Positions 1 to 7,817 of a stretch of DNA of 46,002 bases are shown piece after piece (the stretch's first letter is position 1; the number at the start of each line of letters is the position of its first letter). A model generated the notes under the pieces. The model saw only the letters and a program-made list of their open reading frames with translations. It searched no databases and had not been told where the DNA came from. The translations under genes were made by a program, and so were the position numbers. This stretch comes from Selenomonadaceae bacterium (GTDB taxonomy: Bacteria; Bacillota; Negativicutes; Selenomonadales; Selenomonadaceae). The DNA lies in NCBI GenBank assembly GCA_022786545.1, contig JALFXV010000105.1:1-46002 (forward strand). Reading direction: 5' to 3'.

Positions 1-142
1 TTGTTGTACCTCGGTGCTTAACGATACGCGAGCCGAAGGCGAAGCGTGAGTTTAGCATCCGCTAGGTACAACTAGGAGCGCGAGCGTGTTTTCTATGGGT
101 AGCTGTCCCGCTCAGCCCATTTTTAGTCTGAACAGAGTCCAC
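1..142. repeat. Palindromic dispersed repeat, copy A (probably cut by the window edge)
   Basis: The part at about 87-142 matches, in reverse complement, the left arm of the large palindrome at 36144-36329. Shared landmarks are GTTTTCTATGGGTA, CTGTCC and GTCTGAACAGAGTCCAC. The rest of this copy (1-86) is rich in GCGAG/GAAGCG words like the centre of the other copy, but in a different order. Its own short stem pairs GTTGTACCT (3-11) with AGGTACAAC (64-72). No ORF is present. I read it as one member of a REP/MITE-like non-coding repeat family. Confidence 0.6.
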
Positions 143-245
143 AAACTACCAAACTATTTCAGTCAGCATATTCTCGTAGTTACAAACAAGCACTACGACA
201 AACTGAAATCTCTTTTTACAAACTGAAATTTTTCTAATGGCTTAC

Positions 246-297
246 GTGCAATTAATATTAATATATATATTTATATCTATATTAATATTAATTGCAC
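246..297. repeat. AT-rich perfect hairpin
   Basis: A 20-bp arm at 246-265 is exactly complementary to 278-297, around a 12-base AT loop. Both arms start or end with GTGCAATTAATATT-type sequence. It lies 20 bp before a promoter. It could be a terminator for transcription entering from the left, a cruciform, or part of the neighbouring repeat. Two copies of ACAAACTGAAAT (198-209 and 218-229) sit just upstream, 20 bp apart. Confidence 0.6.
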
Positions 298-317
298 AAA
301 AATTCTGAAAATTTTAC

Positions 318-346
318 TTGATTTATTTATGGGAATAAAGTATACT
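318..346 (+). promoter_or_regulatory. Sigma-70 type promoter for the pilP-like/secretin pair
   Basis: A -35 TTGATT (318-323) and a -10 TATACT (341-346) are separated by 17 bp. It is the only good promoter between the repeat and the first gene. The predicted leader is about 160 nt. It contains an 8-codon ORF (425-448) whose stop overlaps the in-frame ATG at 445. Confidence 0.55.
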
Positions 347-516
347 TAACTCAAGCCGGGATACAGTGTGTGTCCTGTGCGCTATAGTGGATTATCTGCA
401 GTGGGAGTTCTGCGGGTATAGGAGATGCTCCTTGAAAATTTGATATGAAGGCAGGCATGGCAGGGAGATATCTTTTTCAGCAGGTGCCTGCGCAGACATC
501 AAGGGGGAGCATCAGG

Positions 517-1203
517 ATGGAGTTTTGCGAGCTGGGCAGGGACAATCTCCGGCAGTGGGGAGAGCGGTTTTGGCAGAAATTTAAGGAGTCATGGCGGCTG
601 CGGGCGGCAGTGTTTTTTGCGCTGTCTGCCTGTGCCGTTATGGCTCTTTTTGCGTTGTCGGACAGTTCGGATGGGCAGGAGCAGATAGCCCTGTCTGCTG
701 GCAGCCTGGAGAGGGAAGGCGCGGCAAAGCAGGCGGCCTCCCTGCCCATCCGCGGCAGCAGCAGGGCATTGGACAGGGAGAAGCTGCGCAATCCTTTTTT
801 GGCGGAGCATCCGGCTGAAGGACAGCGGCAGCTAGGGCAGGAGACAGACAGGGGGAAGGTTACCGGCAGGGGGAGATTGCCGGACAGCAAGGGAAATGCA
901 GGGGCTGCAAGAGGACAGGCAGCAGCCGGGCAGGTGCAAGCGGCTGCCAGTGCCGGCCAGATGGCTGGCCAGGCCGGAGACGGGAAGGATGGCCAGGGAA
1001 AGGATGGCGGCCTGCAGCTGCAGGGGATAATCCATGCCGGGGATGGCACGGGAGCCCTGGTGCTGGCAGGGGGCAAAAGCAGGCTTCTACTGGCAGGCGA
1101 GGCATGGTCGGGCATATGCCTGGAGCGTGTGGAGCAGGATGAGGCCGTGGTGGCGGTCAATGGCCATGAGCGCAGGCTGGGGATAGGTGACAGGCTGGCG
1201 TGA
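517..1203 (+). CDS. PilP/GspC-like inner-membrane secretion or pilus protein
   Basis: The protein has one membrane segment near its N-terminus (FFALSACAVMALFAL), then a long Ala/Gly/Gln-rich linker. It ends in a compact C-terminal domain of the type seen in GspC and PilP, with the pattern LQGIIHAGDGTGALVL, then a Gly-Asp-containing end (GIGDRLA). GspC/PilP proteins link the inner-membrane platform to the secretin through the periplasm. The reading frame is open from ATG 445. I prefer ATG 517 because AAGGGGGAG lies 7 bases before it, while 445 has no well-spaced site. The gene overlaps or abuts the secretin gene, which supports the role. Sequence similarity is weak, so the family call rests partly on this neighbour. 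Confidence 0.6.
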   Translation: MEFCELGRDNLRQWGERFWQKFKESWRLRAAVFFALSACAVMALFALSDSSDGQEQIALSAGSLEREGAAKQAASLPIRGSSRALDREKLRNPFLAEHPAEGQRQLGQETDRGKVTGRGRLPDSKGNAGAARGQAAAGQVQAAASAGQMAGQAGDGKDGQGKDGGLQLQGIIHAGDGTGALVLAGGKSRLLLAGEAWSGICLERVEQDEAVVAVNGHERRLGIGDRLA

Positions 1204-1229
1204 TGTATGCGGGGAAATGGGGGAAGCTG

Positions 1230-2498
1230 ATGAAAAGGTTGTTTTTGCGTATGGCTATATGCCTGATGCTGCTGGGGAGCGGCAGGGCTGATGCAATGTC
1301 GCTTAATGTGCAGGATGGCGATATAGGGGAACTGCTGCGGTCCATAGCCAGGCTGGGAAATCTGGACATTATTGTGGATAGGACAGTGACCGGCAGCGTG
1401 TCGCTGAAGGTAGATGAGGCGGAGCCGGAGGAAATGCTCCGGCAGATTGCCCGGGCAGGGGGCCTGGCCATGACCAGGGAGGGCGGCACATGGATTGTGG
1501 CAGGGAAAGGCCATCTGCAGCAGGGCTTTGGCAGCGTGCATGTGCTGCCGGTGAAGTACGCCCCCCTGCAGGATATAAAAAATGCGGTGGCCATGTATTT
1601 TGAGCAGGGGGACGGCAAGGGGGAAGCCCTTCAGGGCAAAACCGGCAAGGAAGCAGAAAAGCAACAGAAGGATACGGAAAAGAAAAGGCAGCGGGTGCTG
1701 GCGGATGTGAACACGGGCTCCCTGCTGGTTTATGGCACGGCGGAGGAGGCGGAGAAGGCGCGGGAGCTGGTGCAGAAGCTGGATGTGCCTGCCAGGCAGG
1801 TCTCCCTTGAGGCAAAGGTGGTGTCCGTCAATAAGGAGGATGCCAGCAAGCTGGGCATACAGTGGGACTGGACCACCCTGCCCCAGTACAACTACAGCGG
1901 GGATGAGGCAAAACGTCCCGTGTTTGAGAAGTCCGGTACGGCAGGAGGGATTGTCAGCTTTGGCAAGGGCCCGGAGGGCAAGCCCTACGAATGGCAGTTT
2001 TCGGCAGCTATCGAGGCGATGGTGAGCCACGGCAAGGCTGATGTACTGTCCAGGCCCAATATCGTCACCATGCAGGGGCAGGAGGCCGTCATCAACATTG
2101 GCGGCGAGGTGCCGGTGCCCACTGTGTCCACCACCAATTCCACAGTGACCACCTCCATTGAGTATCGCCCGGCGGGGATTATCTTGCGTTGCCTGCCCAT
2201 GGTGAATGAGGACGGCTATATTACCTCCAAAATTCATACCGAGGTCAGCTCGCCCCAGTATGTGGAGGAAATGAATGCCTACAGCTTCCAGAAGCGCTCC
2301 GCTGATACGATGGTGCGGCTGAAGGACGGGGAAACGATGGTGATAGGCGGCCTGATTTCCTCCGAGGAAATCAAATCCATGTCCAAGGTGCCGTTTCTGG
2401 GAGATTTGCCTGTCCTGGGGAACTTATTTAAAAGTGTACATTCCAGCGCCACTAATTCAGAAATTTTTATCATATTAAAGGCTAAAATAGTTTCATAA
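1230..2498 (+). CDS. Secretin (PilQ/GspD family outer-membrane channel)
   Basis: The N-terminus is a signal peptide (MKRLFLRMAICLMLLG, cut near GRADA). An STN/N0-like domain follows (LNVQDGDIGELLRSIARL), then a secretin N1-like domain, a charged Lys/Glu/Gln linker near residues 130-150, and the C-terminal secretin beta domain. The last contains VLSRPNIVTMQGQEA, GGEVPVP, GETMVIGGLI and VPFLGDLPVLGNLF, which are hallmark secretin motifs. At 422 residues it is short, with few periplasmic N domains. ATG 1230 has GGGGGAAG just upstream. The frame is also open from GTG 1200, which overlaps the stop of the previous gene. No ATPase, platform or pilin genes lie in the window, so whether it serves type II secretion or type IV pili is not decided here. 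Confidence 0.88.
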   Translation: MKRLFLRMAICLMLLGSGRADAMSLNVQDGDIGELLRSIARLGNLDIIVDRTVTGSVSLKVDEAEPEEMLRQIARAGGLAMTREGGTWIVAGKGHLQQGFGSVHVLPVKYAPLQDIKNAVAMYFEQGDGKGEALQGKTGKEAEKQQKDTEKKRQRVLADVNTGSLLVYGTAEEAEKARELVQKLDVPARQVSLEAKVVSVNKEDASKLGIQWDWTTLPQYNYSGDEAKRPVFEKSGTAGGIVSFGKGPEGKPYEWQFSAAIEAMVSHGKADVLSRPNIVTMQGQEAVINIGGEVPVPTVSTTNSTVTTSIEYRPAGIILRCLPMVNEDGYITSKIHTEVSSPQYVEEMNAYSFQKRSADTMVRLKDGETMVIGGLISSEEIKSMSKVPFLGDLPVLGNLFKSVHSSATNSEIFIILKAKIVS

Positions 2499-2510
2499 AT
2501 TGTTCAAGTA

Positions 2511-2519
2511 TGGTATAAT
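2511..2519 (+). promoter_or_regulatory. Extended -10 promoter of the response regulator
   Basis: TGGTATAAT is a perfect extended -10 (TGn-TATAAT). No good -35 is visible at the right distance. It falls in the short gap between the secretin stop and the response-regulator start, so the regulator can be transcribed independently of the secretin operon. Confidence 0.5.
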
Positions 2520-2572
2520 GTACCCAAATTTTATTTTGAAGTAGGTCAAAATATACGATGGGGGATTATAGT

Positions 2573-3244
2573 ATGCCAATAAGAGTTTTGATAGCGGATG
2601 ACCATGCATTGCTTCGTCAGGGCATCAAAGGTGTATTGGATTTTGAGAGTGACATAGAGGTGGTAGGCGAGACCGAGGACGGCCAGGAGACCCTGGCTAG
2701 GACTTTGGTTTTGCAGCCTGATATCTTGCTGCTTGATTTGAATATGCCTGGACTGAGTGGTATGGAGGTGTGCAAGCAGCTGGCGGCGGCACGCTGCCGG
2801 GTCAAGATTATTGCCCTTACTATTCACGACAATGATAACTATGTGCTGGAGCTTTTGAAGAATGGCGCCTATGGCTATCTTCTCAAGGGTGTGGAGCCTA
2901 GCGTGCTGCTGGAGGCCATCCACACGGTAGCGGATGGCGGCTTTTATATCCTGCCGGAGCTGCAGAAGCGCATTTTTGGCAATATCAAGCCTAGTGAGGA
3001 TATGCAGGAGAAGGCGAAGGCCATGTGGCGGGAGGGCCGCAACGAGCGGCTGACTGCCCGGGAGATGGATGTGGTGGCATGTATTGCCAAGGGCTTCAGC
3101 AATCAGGATATAGCCCAGGCCCTGTTTGTCAGTGAGAAGACCGTCAAAAATCATCTGACAAATATTTTCCGCAAGCTGAATGTCAACGACAGAACCCAGG
3201 CGCTTATCTATGTGCTGAAGCACAACATTATGGAATTGGAATAA
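2573..3244 (+). CDS. NarL/FixJ (LuxR-type) response regulator
   Basis: It has an N-terminal receiver domain with the acidic pair near residue 9 (IADDH), the phosphoacceptor Asp at about residue 55 (LLLDLNMPG) and the conserved Lys in YLLKG. A C-terminal LuxR-type helix-turn-helix follows (LTAREMDVVACIAKG, SNQDIAQAL, VSEKTVKNHL). It should bind DNA as a dimer when phosphorylated by a histidine kinase. No kinase gene is nearby, so it is an orphan here and its signal is unknown. ATG 2573 is preferred over 2558 because GGGGGA lies 7-8 bases before it. A terminator follows directly, so it forms its own transcription unit. Confidence 0.92.
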   Translation: MPIRVLIADDHALLRQGIKGVLDFESDIEVVGETEDGQETLARTLVLQPDILLLDLNMPGLSGMEVCKQLAAARCRVKIIALTIHDNDNYVLELLKNGAYGYLLKGVEPSVLLEAIHTVADGGFYILPELQKRIFGNIKPSEDMQEKAKAMWREGRNERLTAREMDVVACIAKGFSNQDIAQALFVSEKTVKNHLTNIFRKLNVNDRTQALIYVLKHNIMELE

Positions 3245-3258
3245 TTTTTTGCAGGAAA

Positions 3259-3290
3259 GGCCGTGATAGTTCATCATGGTCTTTTTTTTT
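3259..3290 (+). terminator. Rho-independent terminator after the response regulator
   Basis: A 9-bp stem with two G-U pairs (GGCCGTGAT with ATCATGGTC) and a 5-base loop is followed by a run of nine or more T. Confidence 0.8.
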
Positions 3291-3304
3291 GCTGCCGTTT
3301 GTAA

Positions 3305-3310
3305 TATAAT
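3305..3310 (+). promoter_or_regulatory. Candidate -10 of the tetrapyrrole operon
   Basis: TATAAT lies between the preceding terminator and the first gene of the tetrapyrrole operon. No convincing -35 stands 16-18 bp upstream, where the T-tract of the terminator is. No riboswitch-like structure was recognised in the 70-base leader. Confidence 0.35.
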
Positions 3311-3375
3311 TGGTAGTTGAAAGGTGAATGGTATTCGTTTTTTGCGATGAATTTGTGTAATAAATGGGGGCGGCT

Positions 3376-4053
3376 ATGTATCCAATCAATATACGGCTGG
3401 AAGGACAGGCGGCAGCCGTGGTGGGCGGCGGCAGCGTTGCCTATAGGAAGATAAGGCATCTGGTGGAGGAAAAGGCTACCGTGGTGGTGGTGGCACCCCG
3501 GGTGCTGCCTGAGATAGAGGCATTGATGGCTGGCGGCAGGGTTCTCTGGCAGAAATCCACCCATGACGAGTTCCGCTGGCGTTATGGAGCTTTCCGGCTG
3601 GTATTTGCGGCAACGGATGATTTTGCCGTCAATGCGGATGTCTGCCGCCAGGCACGGGCGGCAGGGGCCCTGGTGAACAGCGTGACGGACCCTAAGGATT
3701 GTGATTTTTTTGTGCCAGCGGTGCTCCGGCAGGGAGAGCTGGAGCTGACTGTGGCCACAGGGGGCAGCAGCCCTGCCTTTGCCAGGCTGGTGAAGAAGGA
3801 CTTGGAAGCACGTTACCACCAGGGCTTTGGCGAGTTTCTTGCCTGGCTGGGCACGGCCAGGAAGGAACTGCTGCGGACTGTAAGCGGTACCCAGCGGCGC
3901 CAGAAGCTGTGGCGGCAGGCTATGAAGCAGGAAATTATGGATTTGATTTTACAGGGCAGAATGGAACAGGCGAAAGATGAAGTCAGAAAAGAGATTAGTG
4001 GTGCTGGGGCTGAATCATCGGACAGCACCAGTGGAGATAAGGGAAAAATTTAG
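3376..4053 (+). CDS. Precorrin-2 dehydrogenase / sirohydrochlorin ferrochelatase-like (SirC/Met8/CysG N-terminal type)
   Basis: The start MYPINIRLEGQAAAVVGGGSVA carries the NAD-binding Gly-rich loop typical of the CysG N-terminal half and of SirC/Met8. The middle section (CDFFVPAVLRQGELELTVATGG.SPAFA) is also diagnostic. The family oxidises precorrin-2 to sirohydrochlorin with NAD; some members also chelate metal. It has no methyltransferase domain, which is supplied by the cobA-hemD fusion in the same operon. ATG 3376 has GGGGG 5 bases upstream and is preferred over 3364. The 3' end overlaps hemA by 77 bases in another frame, implying tight translational linkage. Confidence 0.88.
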   Translation: MYPINIRLEGQAAAVVGGGSVAYRKIRHLVEEKATVVVVAPRVLPEIEALMAGGRVLWQKSTHDEFRWRYGAFRLVFAATDDFAVNADVCRQARAAGALVNSVTDPKDCDFFVPAVLRQGELELTVATGGSSPAFARLVKKDLEARYHQGFGEFLAWLGTARKELLRTVSGTQRRQKLWRQAMKQEIMDLILQGRMEQAKDEVRKEISGAGAESSDSTSGDKGKI

Positions 4054-5296
4054 CATACCCCGAGAAAAAATCATGATGGTGCTGGCCAATCTGGAGGAGG
4101 TGTCAGGCATCAGGGAGGCGGTGGTGCTGTCCACCTGCAACCGCAGCGAGGTTTATGCGGTGGTGGAGCAGGCGGGTGATTTGTTCCCGGTGGTGAAGGT
4201 GTGGCACTGGCTGACAGGGGTGCTGCTGGATGAGGCGTTTTTGGCAGATTATACCTATACCTACTGGGGCAGGGATTGCGTTGATCACCTGCTCAGGGTA
4301 TCGGCCAGCCTTGACTCGCTGGTTATTGGCGAGGGGCAGATTCTCAGCCAGGTGAAGCACGCCTATGCTCTCGCCCTGGAAAACGGCGGCACGGATACTA
4401 TGCTGAACCTGCTGTTTCACCGGGCTATTGCCACAGGCAAGAGGGTCAGGACGGAAACCAGGATTGCCTATAGCGCGGTTTCCGTCAGCTATGCGGCGGT
4501 GGAGCTGGCCAAGAAGGTGCTGGGGCACGTGGATGGCTGCCGGGTGCTGCTTTTCGGGGCAGGCAAGATGGCGGAGCTGACCGCATCCCACCTTCTCAGC
4601 CAGGGAGCGCCTAAGCTGTTTGTGGCCAATCACCATCTGGAACGGGCGGAGGCTTTGGCGGCCCGCTTTCTGGGGCAGGCGGTGCCCTGGACCCAGGTGT
4701 ATGAGCTGATGGGGGATATGGATATCATCATCACCTCTACGGGAGCTCCCCACTATGTCATCAGCCCCCGGGAGATGGCCAAGGCAACAGAAAGGCGCAG
4801 GTCAGAGCGGCAGCTGGTGCTGATTGATATTGCCGTGCCCCGGGATGTGGACCCGGCAGTAGGGGCTTTGCCGGGCATCAGCCTCTTTAACATTGATGAC
4901 CTGGAGTCGGTGGTGGATGACAACCTGCAGCACCGCCAGCAGGAGGCTGTGGCGGCAGAAGCCATTGTGCTGGAGGAAACGGCAGCCCTTTTGGACAGGT
5001 ATCAGTATCTCTCCATGCAGCCGGTGATGAGCCAGCTGTCGGAAAAGGCAGAGCAAATCCGGCGGATTGAGCTGAAAAGGGCCTTCCGCAAGCTGAAGGG
5101 CCTGTCCGAGGACGATGTGCGGGTAGTGGAAAACATGACGAAGATGCTGGTGCGGAAGCTGCTCAGGGAGCCTATGAGCAGCGTCCATGATGCAGTGGGG
5201 ACAGCCCAGGAGCAGGAGCTGAAAGGTGCCATGCAGAATCTTTTCCAGCTGGAGGATATTGACGAGATGGGAAACGAGGTTGATGCCGATGAGTAA
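3977..5296 (+). CDS. hemA: Glutamyl-tRNA reductase
   Basis: It catalyses NADPH-dependent reduction of glutamyl-tRNA to glutamate-1-semialdehyde, the first committed step of the C5 tetrapyrrole route. Diagnostic segments are LGLNHRTAPVEIREKF at the N-terminus, the catalytic Cys at about residue 54 in LSTCNRSEVY, and SLVIGEGQILSQVK. A Rossmann domain follows (LLFGAGKMAELTASHL, VLIDIAVPRDVDP). The C-terminal helical dimerisation domain carries Arg/Leu-rich helices. At 439 residues the length is normal. The start lies inside the end of the upstream gene and the end overlaps hemC, so the operon is translationally coupled. Confidence 0.97.
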   Translation: MKSEKRLVVLGLNHRTAPVEIREKFSIPREKIMMVLANLEEVSGIREAVVLSTCNRSEVYAVVEQAGDLFPVVKVWHWLTGVLLDEAFLADYTYTYWGRDCVDHLLRVSASLDSLVIGEGQILSQVKHAYALALENGGTDTMLNLLFHRAIATGKRVRTETRIAYSAVSVSYAAVELAKKVLGHVDGCRVLLFGAGKMAELTASHLLSQGAPKLFVANHHLERAEALAARFLGQAVPWTQVYELMGDMDIIITSTGAPHYVISPREMAKATERRRSERQLVLIDIAVPRDVDPAVGALPGISLFNIDDLESVVDDNLQHRQQEAVAAEAIVLEETAALLDRYQYLSMQPVMSQLSEKAEQIRRIELKRAFRKLKGLSEDDVRVVENMTKMLVRKLLREPMSSVHDAVGTAQEQELKGAMQNLFQLEDIDEMGNEVDADE

Positions 5297-6260
5297 GAAG
5301 AAGCTGATAGTGGGAACCAGGAGCAGCCAGCTGGCCCTGTGGCAGGCGGATTTCGTCATTGGGGAATTGCGAAAAAGATATCCTGATTTGGCCATAGAGA
5401 AGCGGCTCATGACCACCAAGGGGGATAAAATCCTCAATGCGCCCCTGGCAAAAATCGGCGGCAAGGGGCTCTTTACCAAGGAACTGGAGACTTCCATGCT
5501 GGCAGGTGAGATAGATATTGCGGTGCACAGCCTGAAGGACATGCCGGTAATGGTGCCGGAGGGACTGGTGATTACGGCTGTTACGAAAAGGGCTGATGCC
5601 GGGGATGCCCTGGTAAGTGAGCGGTATGAGAGCTTTGCATCCCTGCCGGAGGGGGCAAAGGTAGGTACTTCCAGCCTTCGGCGCAAAGCGCAGCTCCTAC
5701 ATGCCCGGCCTGACTTGCAGATTGTGGATTTGCGGGGCAACGTGAATACCAGGCTGCGGAAGCTGGAAGAGGAGAATTTTGACGGCATTATCCTGGCATG
5801 TGCCGGGCTGAAGCGGCTGGGCTTCGGTGAGCGCATCCGCCAGGTGCTGCCCAAGTCCCTGTGCCTGCCGGCGGTTGGCCAGGGGGCTCTGGCCATTGAG
5901 GCCCGGGTGGCTGATGAGGAGACACGGAGCCTCCTTGCCTTTCTGGATGATGAGATGACCCGTGCTTGCACAGCGGCGGAGCGGGGCTTTCTCGCCACAG
6001 TGGAGGGTGGCTGCCAGGTGCCGGTGGGGGTATATGCCCAGTCAATAAATAATACAGATGTTTTACAAGATGCCCGTACAGGCAAAGCGGAGGCTATCCG
6101 GGTGGAGGCGGTGATTGCCTCCCTGGATGGCAGAAAGCTTTTCAGGGATAGGGTGGAGGGTTCTGCTGAGGAGGCGGAGGCCCTGGGCATTTCCCTGGCC
6201 AATAAGCTGCTGGATATGGGAGGCAGGGAAATCCTGCGTTCCCTTGGCATAGAGCTGTAA
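5289..6260 (+). CDS. hemC: Hydroxymethylbilane synthase (porphobilinogen deaminase)
   Basis: It polymerises four porphobilinogens into hydroxymethylbilane. Family motifs in order: VGTRSSQLALWQ at the N-terminus, TTKGDK, KGLFTKELE, DIAVHSLKDMP, GTSSLRRKAQL, DLRGNVNTRL and AVGQGALAIE. The cofactor-binding Cys lies in EGGCQVPVG (about residue 242). The frame is open from 5226, but ATG 5289, with GAGG about 10 bases upstream and an 8-base overlap with hemA, fits the family N-terminus (MSKKKLIVGTR). The length of 323 residues is typical. Confidence 0.97.
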   Translation: MSKKKLIVGTRSSQLALWQADFVIGELRKRYPDLAIEKRLMTTKGDKILNAPLAKIGGKGLFTKELETSMLAGEIDIAVHSLKDMPVMVPEGLVITAVTKRADAGDALVSERYESFASLPEGAKVGTSSLRRKAQLLHARPDLQIVDLRGNVNTRLRKLEEENFDGIILACAGLKRLGFGERIRQVLPKSLCLPAVGQGALAIEARVADEETRSLLAFLDDEMTRACTAAERGFLATVEGGCQVPVGVYAQSINNTDVLQDARTGKAEAIRVEAVIASLDGRKLFRDRVEGSAEEAEALGISLANKLLDMGGREILRSLGIEL

Positions 6261-6284
6261 GGGGTAGGAGGTTATGAGGTTTTT

Positions 6285-7817
6285 ATGAGTGGCAAGAGTG
6301 GAAAGGTTTATCTGATTGGGGCAGGGCCGGGGGATTACCGCCTCCTGACGCTGAAAGCGTGTGACTGCCTGAAGATGGCGGATACAGTGGTATACGACCG
6401 GCTGGCGGATGAGCGGATTTTGCAGTATGCTCCAAAGGACGCGGAGTTTATTTATGTGGGCAAGGCTTCTAGCCAGCACACCATGACTCAGGACAAAATC
6501 TGCCAGCTACTGGTGGATTTGGCAAAAGAAGGAAAAACCGTAGTGCGCCTGAAGGGGGGAGACCCTTTCGTATTTGGCAGGGGCGGCGAGGAAGCGCTGC
6601 TTTTGCAGGAGAACGGGCTGCCCTTTGAGATTGTGCCGGGGGTGACCTCGGCTATTTCCGTGCCTGCTTACGCAGGTATCCCTGTTACCCACAGGGGAGT
6701 GGCTGCTTCCTTTGCAGTGGTGACGGGACATGAGGACCCGACTAAAGAAAACTCAGATATCAACTGGCAGCAGCTGGCTACGGCTACGGACACGGTGGTG
6801 TTCCTGATGGGGGTGGCCAACCTGCCGAAGATTACGGCACGGCTCATGGAAAACGGCAGGAGCGGCGATACCCCTGTGGCTATTATCCGCTGGGGCACCA
6901 AGGCACAGCAGCAGGTATGGACTTCTACAGTAGCCGAGGCGGCAGATTTGGTAAAAAGTGAGGCCATCAAGCCGCCGTGTATTTTCCTGGTGGGCAACGT
7001 GGTGAAGCTCCGGGAGAAGCTGGCCTGGTTTGACAATCCTAAGCTGAAGCCTCTTTTTGGCAAAAGGGTGCTGGTTACCAGGGCGAGAGCCCAGGCATCA
7101 GTATTGGCAGAGAAGCTGGAAGCTTTGGGGGCAGCCTGCATAGAGGCGCCTGCCATCAGCATTCAGCCGCCAGCTGATGGCTTCGGGGCCTTGGATAAAG
7201 CCATTGGGGAGCTTGACGCTTATAATTGGCTGGTTTTTACCTCGGCAAACGGTGTGAATTATTTCTTTGACCGCCTGCTGGCTGCCGGCAGGGACAGCCG
7301 TGCCCTGGGCAGGGCAGAAATCTGCGCCATCGGCAGTGCCACGGCCAAGGCATTGAAAGGATATGGCATCATAGCTGATGTGGTACCGGCGGAGTTCCGG
7401 GCGGAAGGCATCCTGGCTGCCCTGGAGGGCAAGGTGCGCCCTGGGGACAAGGTGCTGCTGCCTAGGGCGGCAGAGGCCAGGAATATCCTGCCGGAGGAGC
7501 TGGGCAGAAAGGGCATCGATGTGACTGTGGTGCCTGCCTATGAGACGGTGGCAGGAGAGGCGGATGGTGCTGAAATCCGCCGCCAGCTTTCTCAGGGGGA
7601 GATTGATGTGATTACCTTCACCAGCTCCTCCACGGTGAAAAACCTGGCAAAGGTTCTGGGTGAAGGGGCGGCAGAGCTGATTAACAGCGCCAGGACAGCC
7701 GCTATTGGCCCTGTGACTGCCGCTACCTGCCGGGAGCAGGGCATCCGGGTGGATGTAGAGGCAAAGGAGTACACCATTGATGGGTTAGTTGATGGATTAG
7801 TGGAGGCATTGTCATGA
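6285..7817 (+). CDS. cobA-hemD: Uroporphyrinogen-III C-methyltransferase / uroporphyrinogen-III synthase fusion
   Basis: Residues about 1-245 are a SUMT/CobA methyltransferase: VYLIGAGPGD, VRLKGGDPFVFGRGGEE, VPGVTSA and a GHxD-like segment. They make precorrin-2 from uroporphyrinogen III with SAM. Residues about 255-510 are uroporphyrinogen-III synthase (HemD): VLVTRARAQ, FTSANGV and ITFTSSSTVKNL. The fusion is common in Firmicutes. Placing both activities in one polypeptide beside the SirC-like gene points to flux towards precorrin-2, that is siroheme or cobalamin. No heme-specific gene such as hemE or hemN is in the window. The stop overlaps the hemB start in ATGA. Confidence 0.96.
   Translation: MSGKSGKVYLIGAGPGDYRLLTLKACDCLKMADTVVYDRLADERILQYAPKDAEFIYVGKASSQHTMTQDKICQLLVDLAKEGKTVVRLKGGDPFVFGRGGEEALLLQENGLPFEIVPGVTSAISVPAYAGIPVTHRGVAASFAVVTGHEDPTKENSDINWQQLATATDTVVFLMGVANLPKITARLMENGRSGDTPVAIIRWGTKAQQQVWTSTVAEAADLVKSEAIKPPCIFLVGNVVKLREKLAWFDNPKLKPLFGKRVLVTRARAQASVLAEKLEALGAACIEAPAISIQPPADGFGALDKAIGELDAYNWLVFTSANGVNYFFDRLLAAGRDSRALGRAEICAIGSATAKALKGYGIIADVVPAEFRAEGILAALEGKVRPGDKVLLPRAAEARNILPEELGRKGIDVTVVPAYETVAGEADGAEIRRQLSQGEIDVITFTSSSTVKNLAKVLGEGAAELINSARTAAIGPVTAATCREQGIRVDVEAKEYTIDGLVDGLVEALS

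Noticed and set aside
353..517. Leader peptide or riboswitch before the PilP-like gene
   Set aside because: The 8-codon ORF at 425-448 has no spaced ribosome site and no known riboswitch core is visible.
477..2237. 586-codon ORF on the minus strand opposite the secretin
   Set aside because: Low-complexity Pro/His/Arg-rich translation antisense to two well-supported genes; an artefact of GC-rich codon use.
4802..6250. 482-codon minus-strand ORF opposite hemC
   Set aside because: Ser/Arg/Pro-rich shadow of hemA and hemC without any domain.
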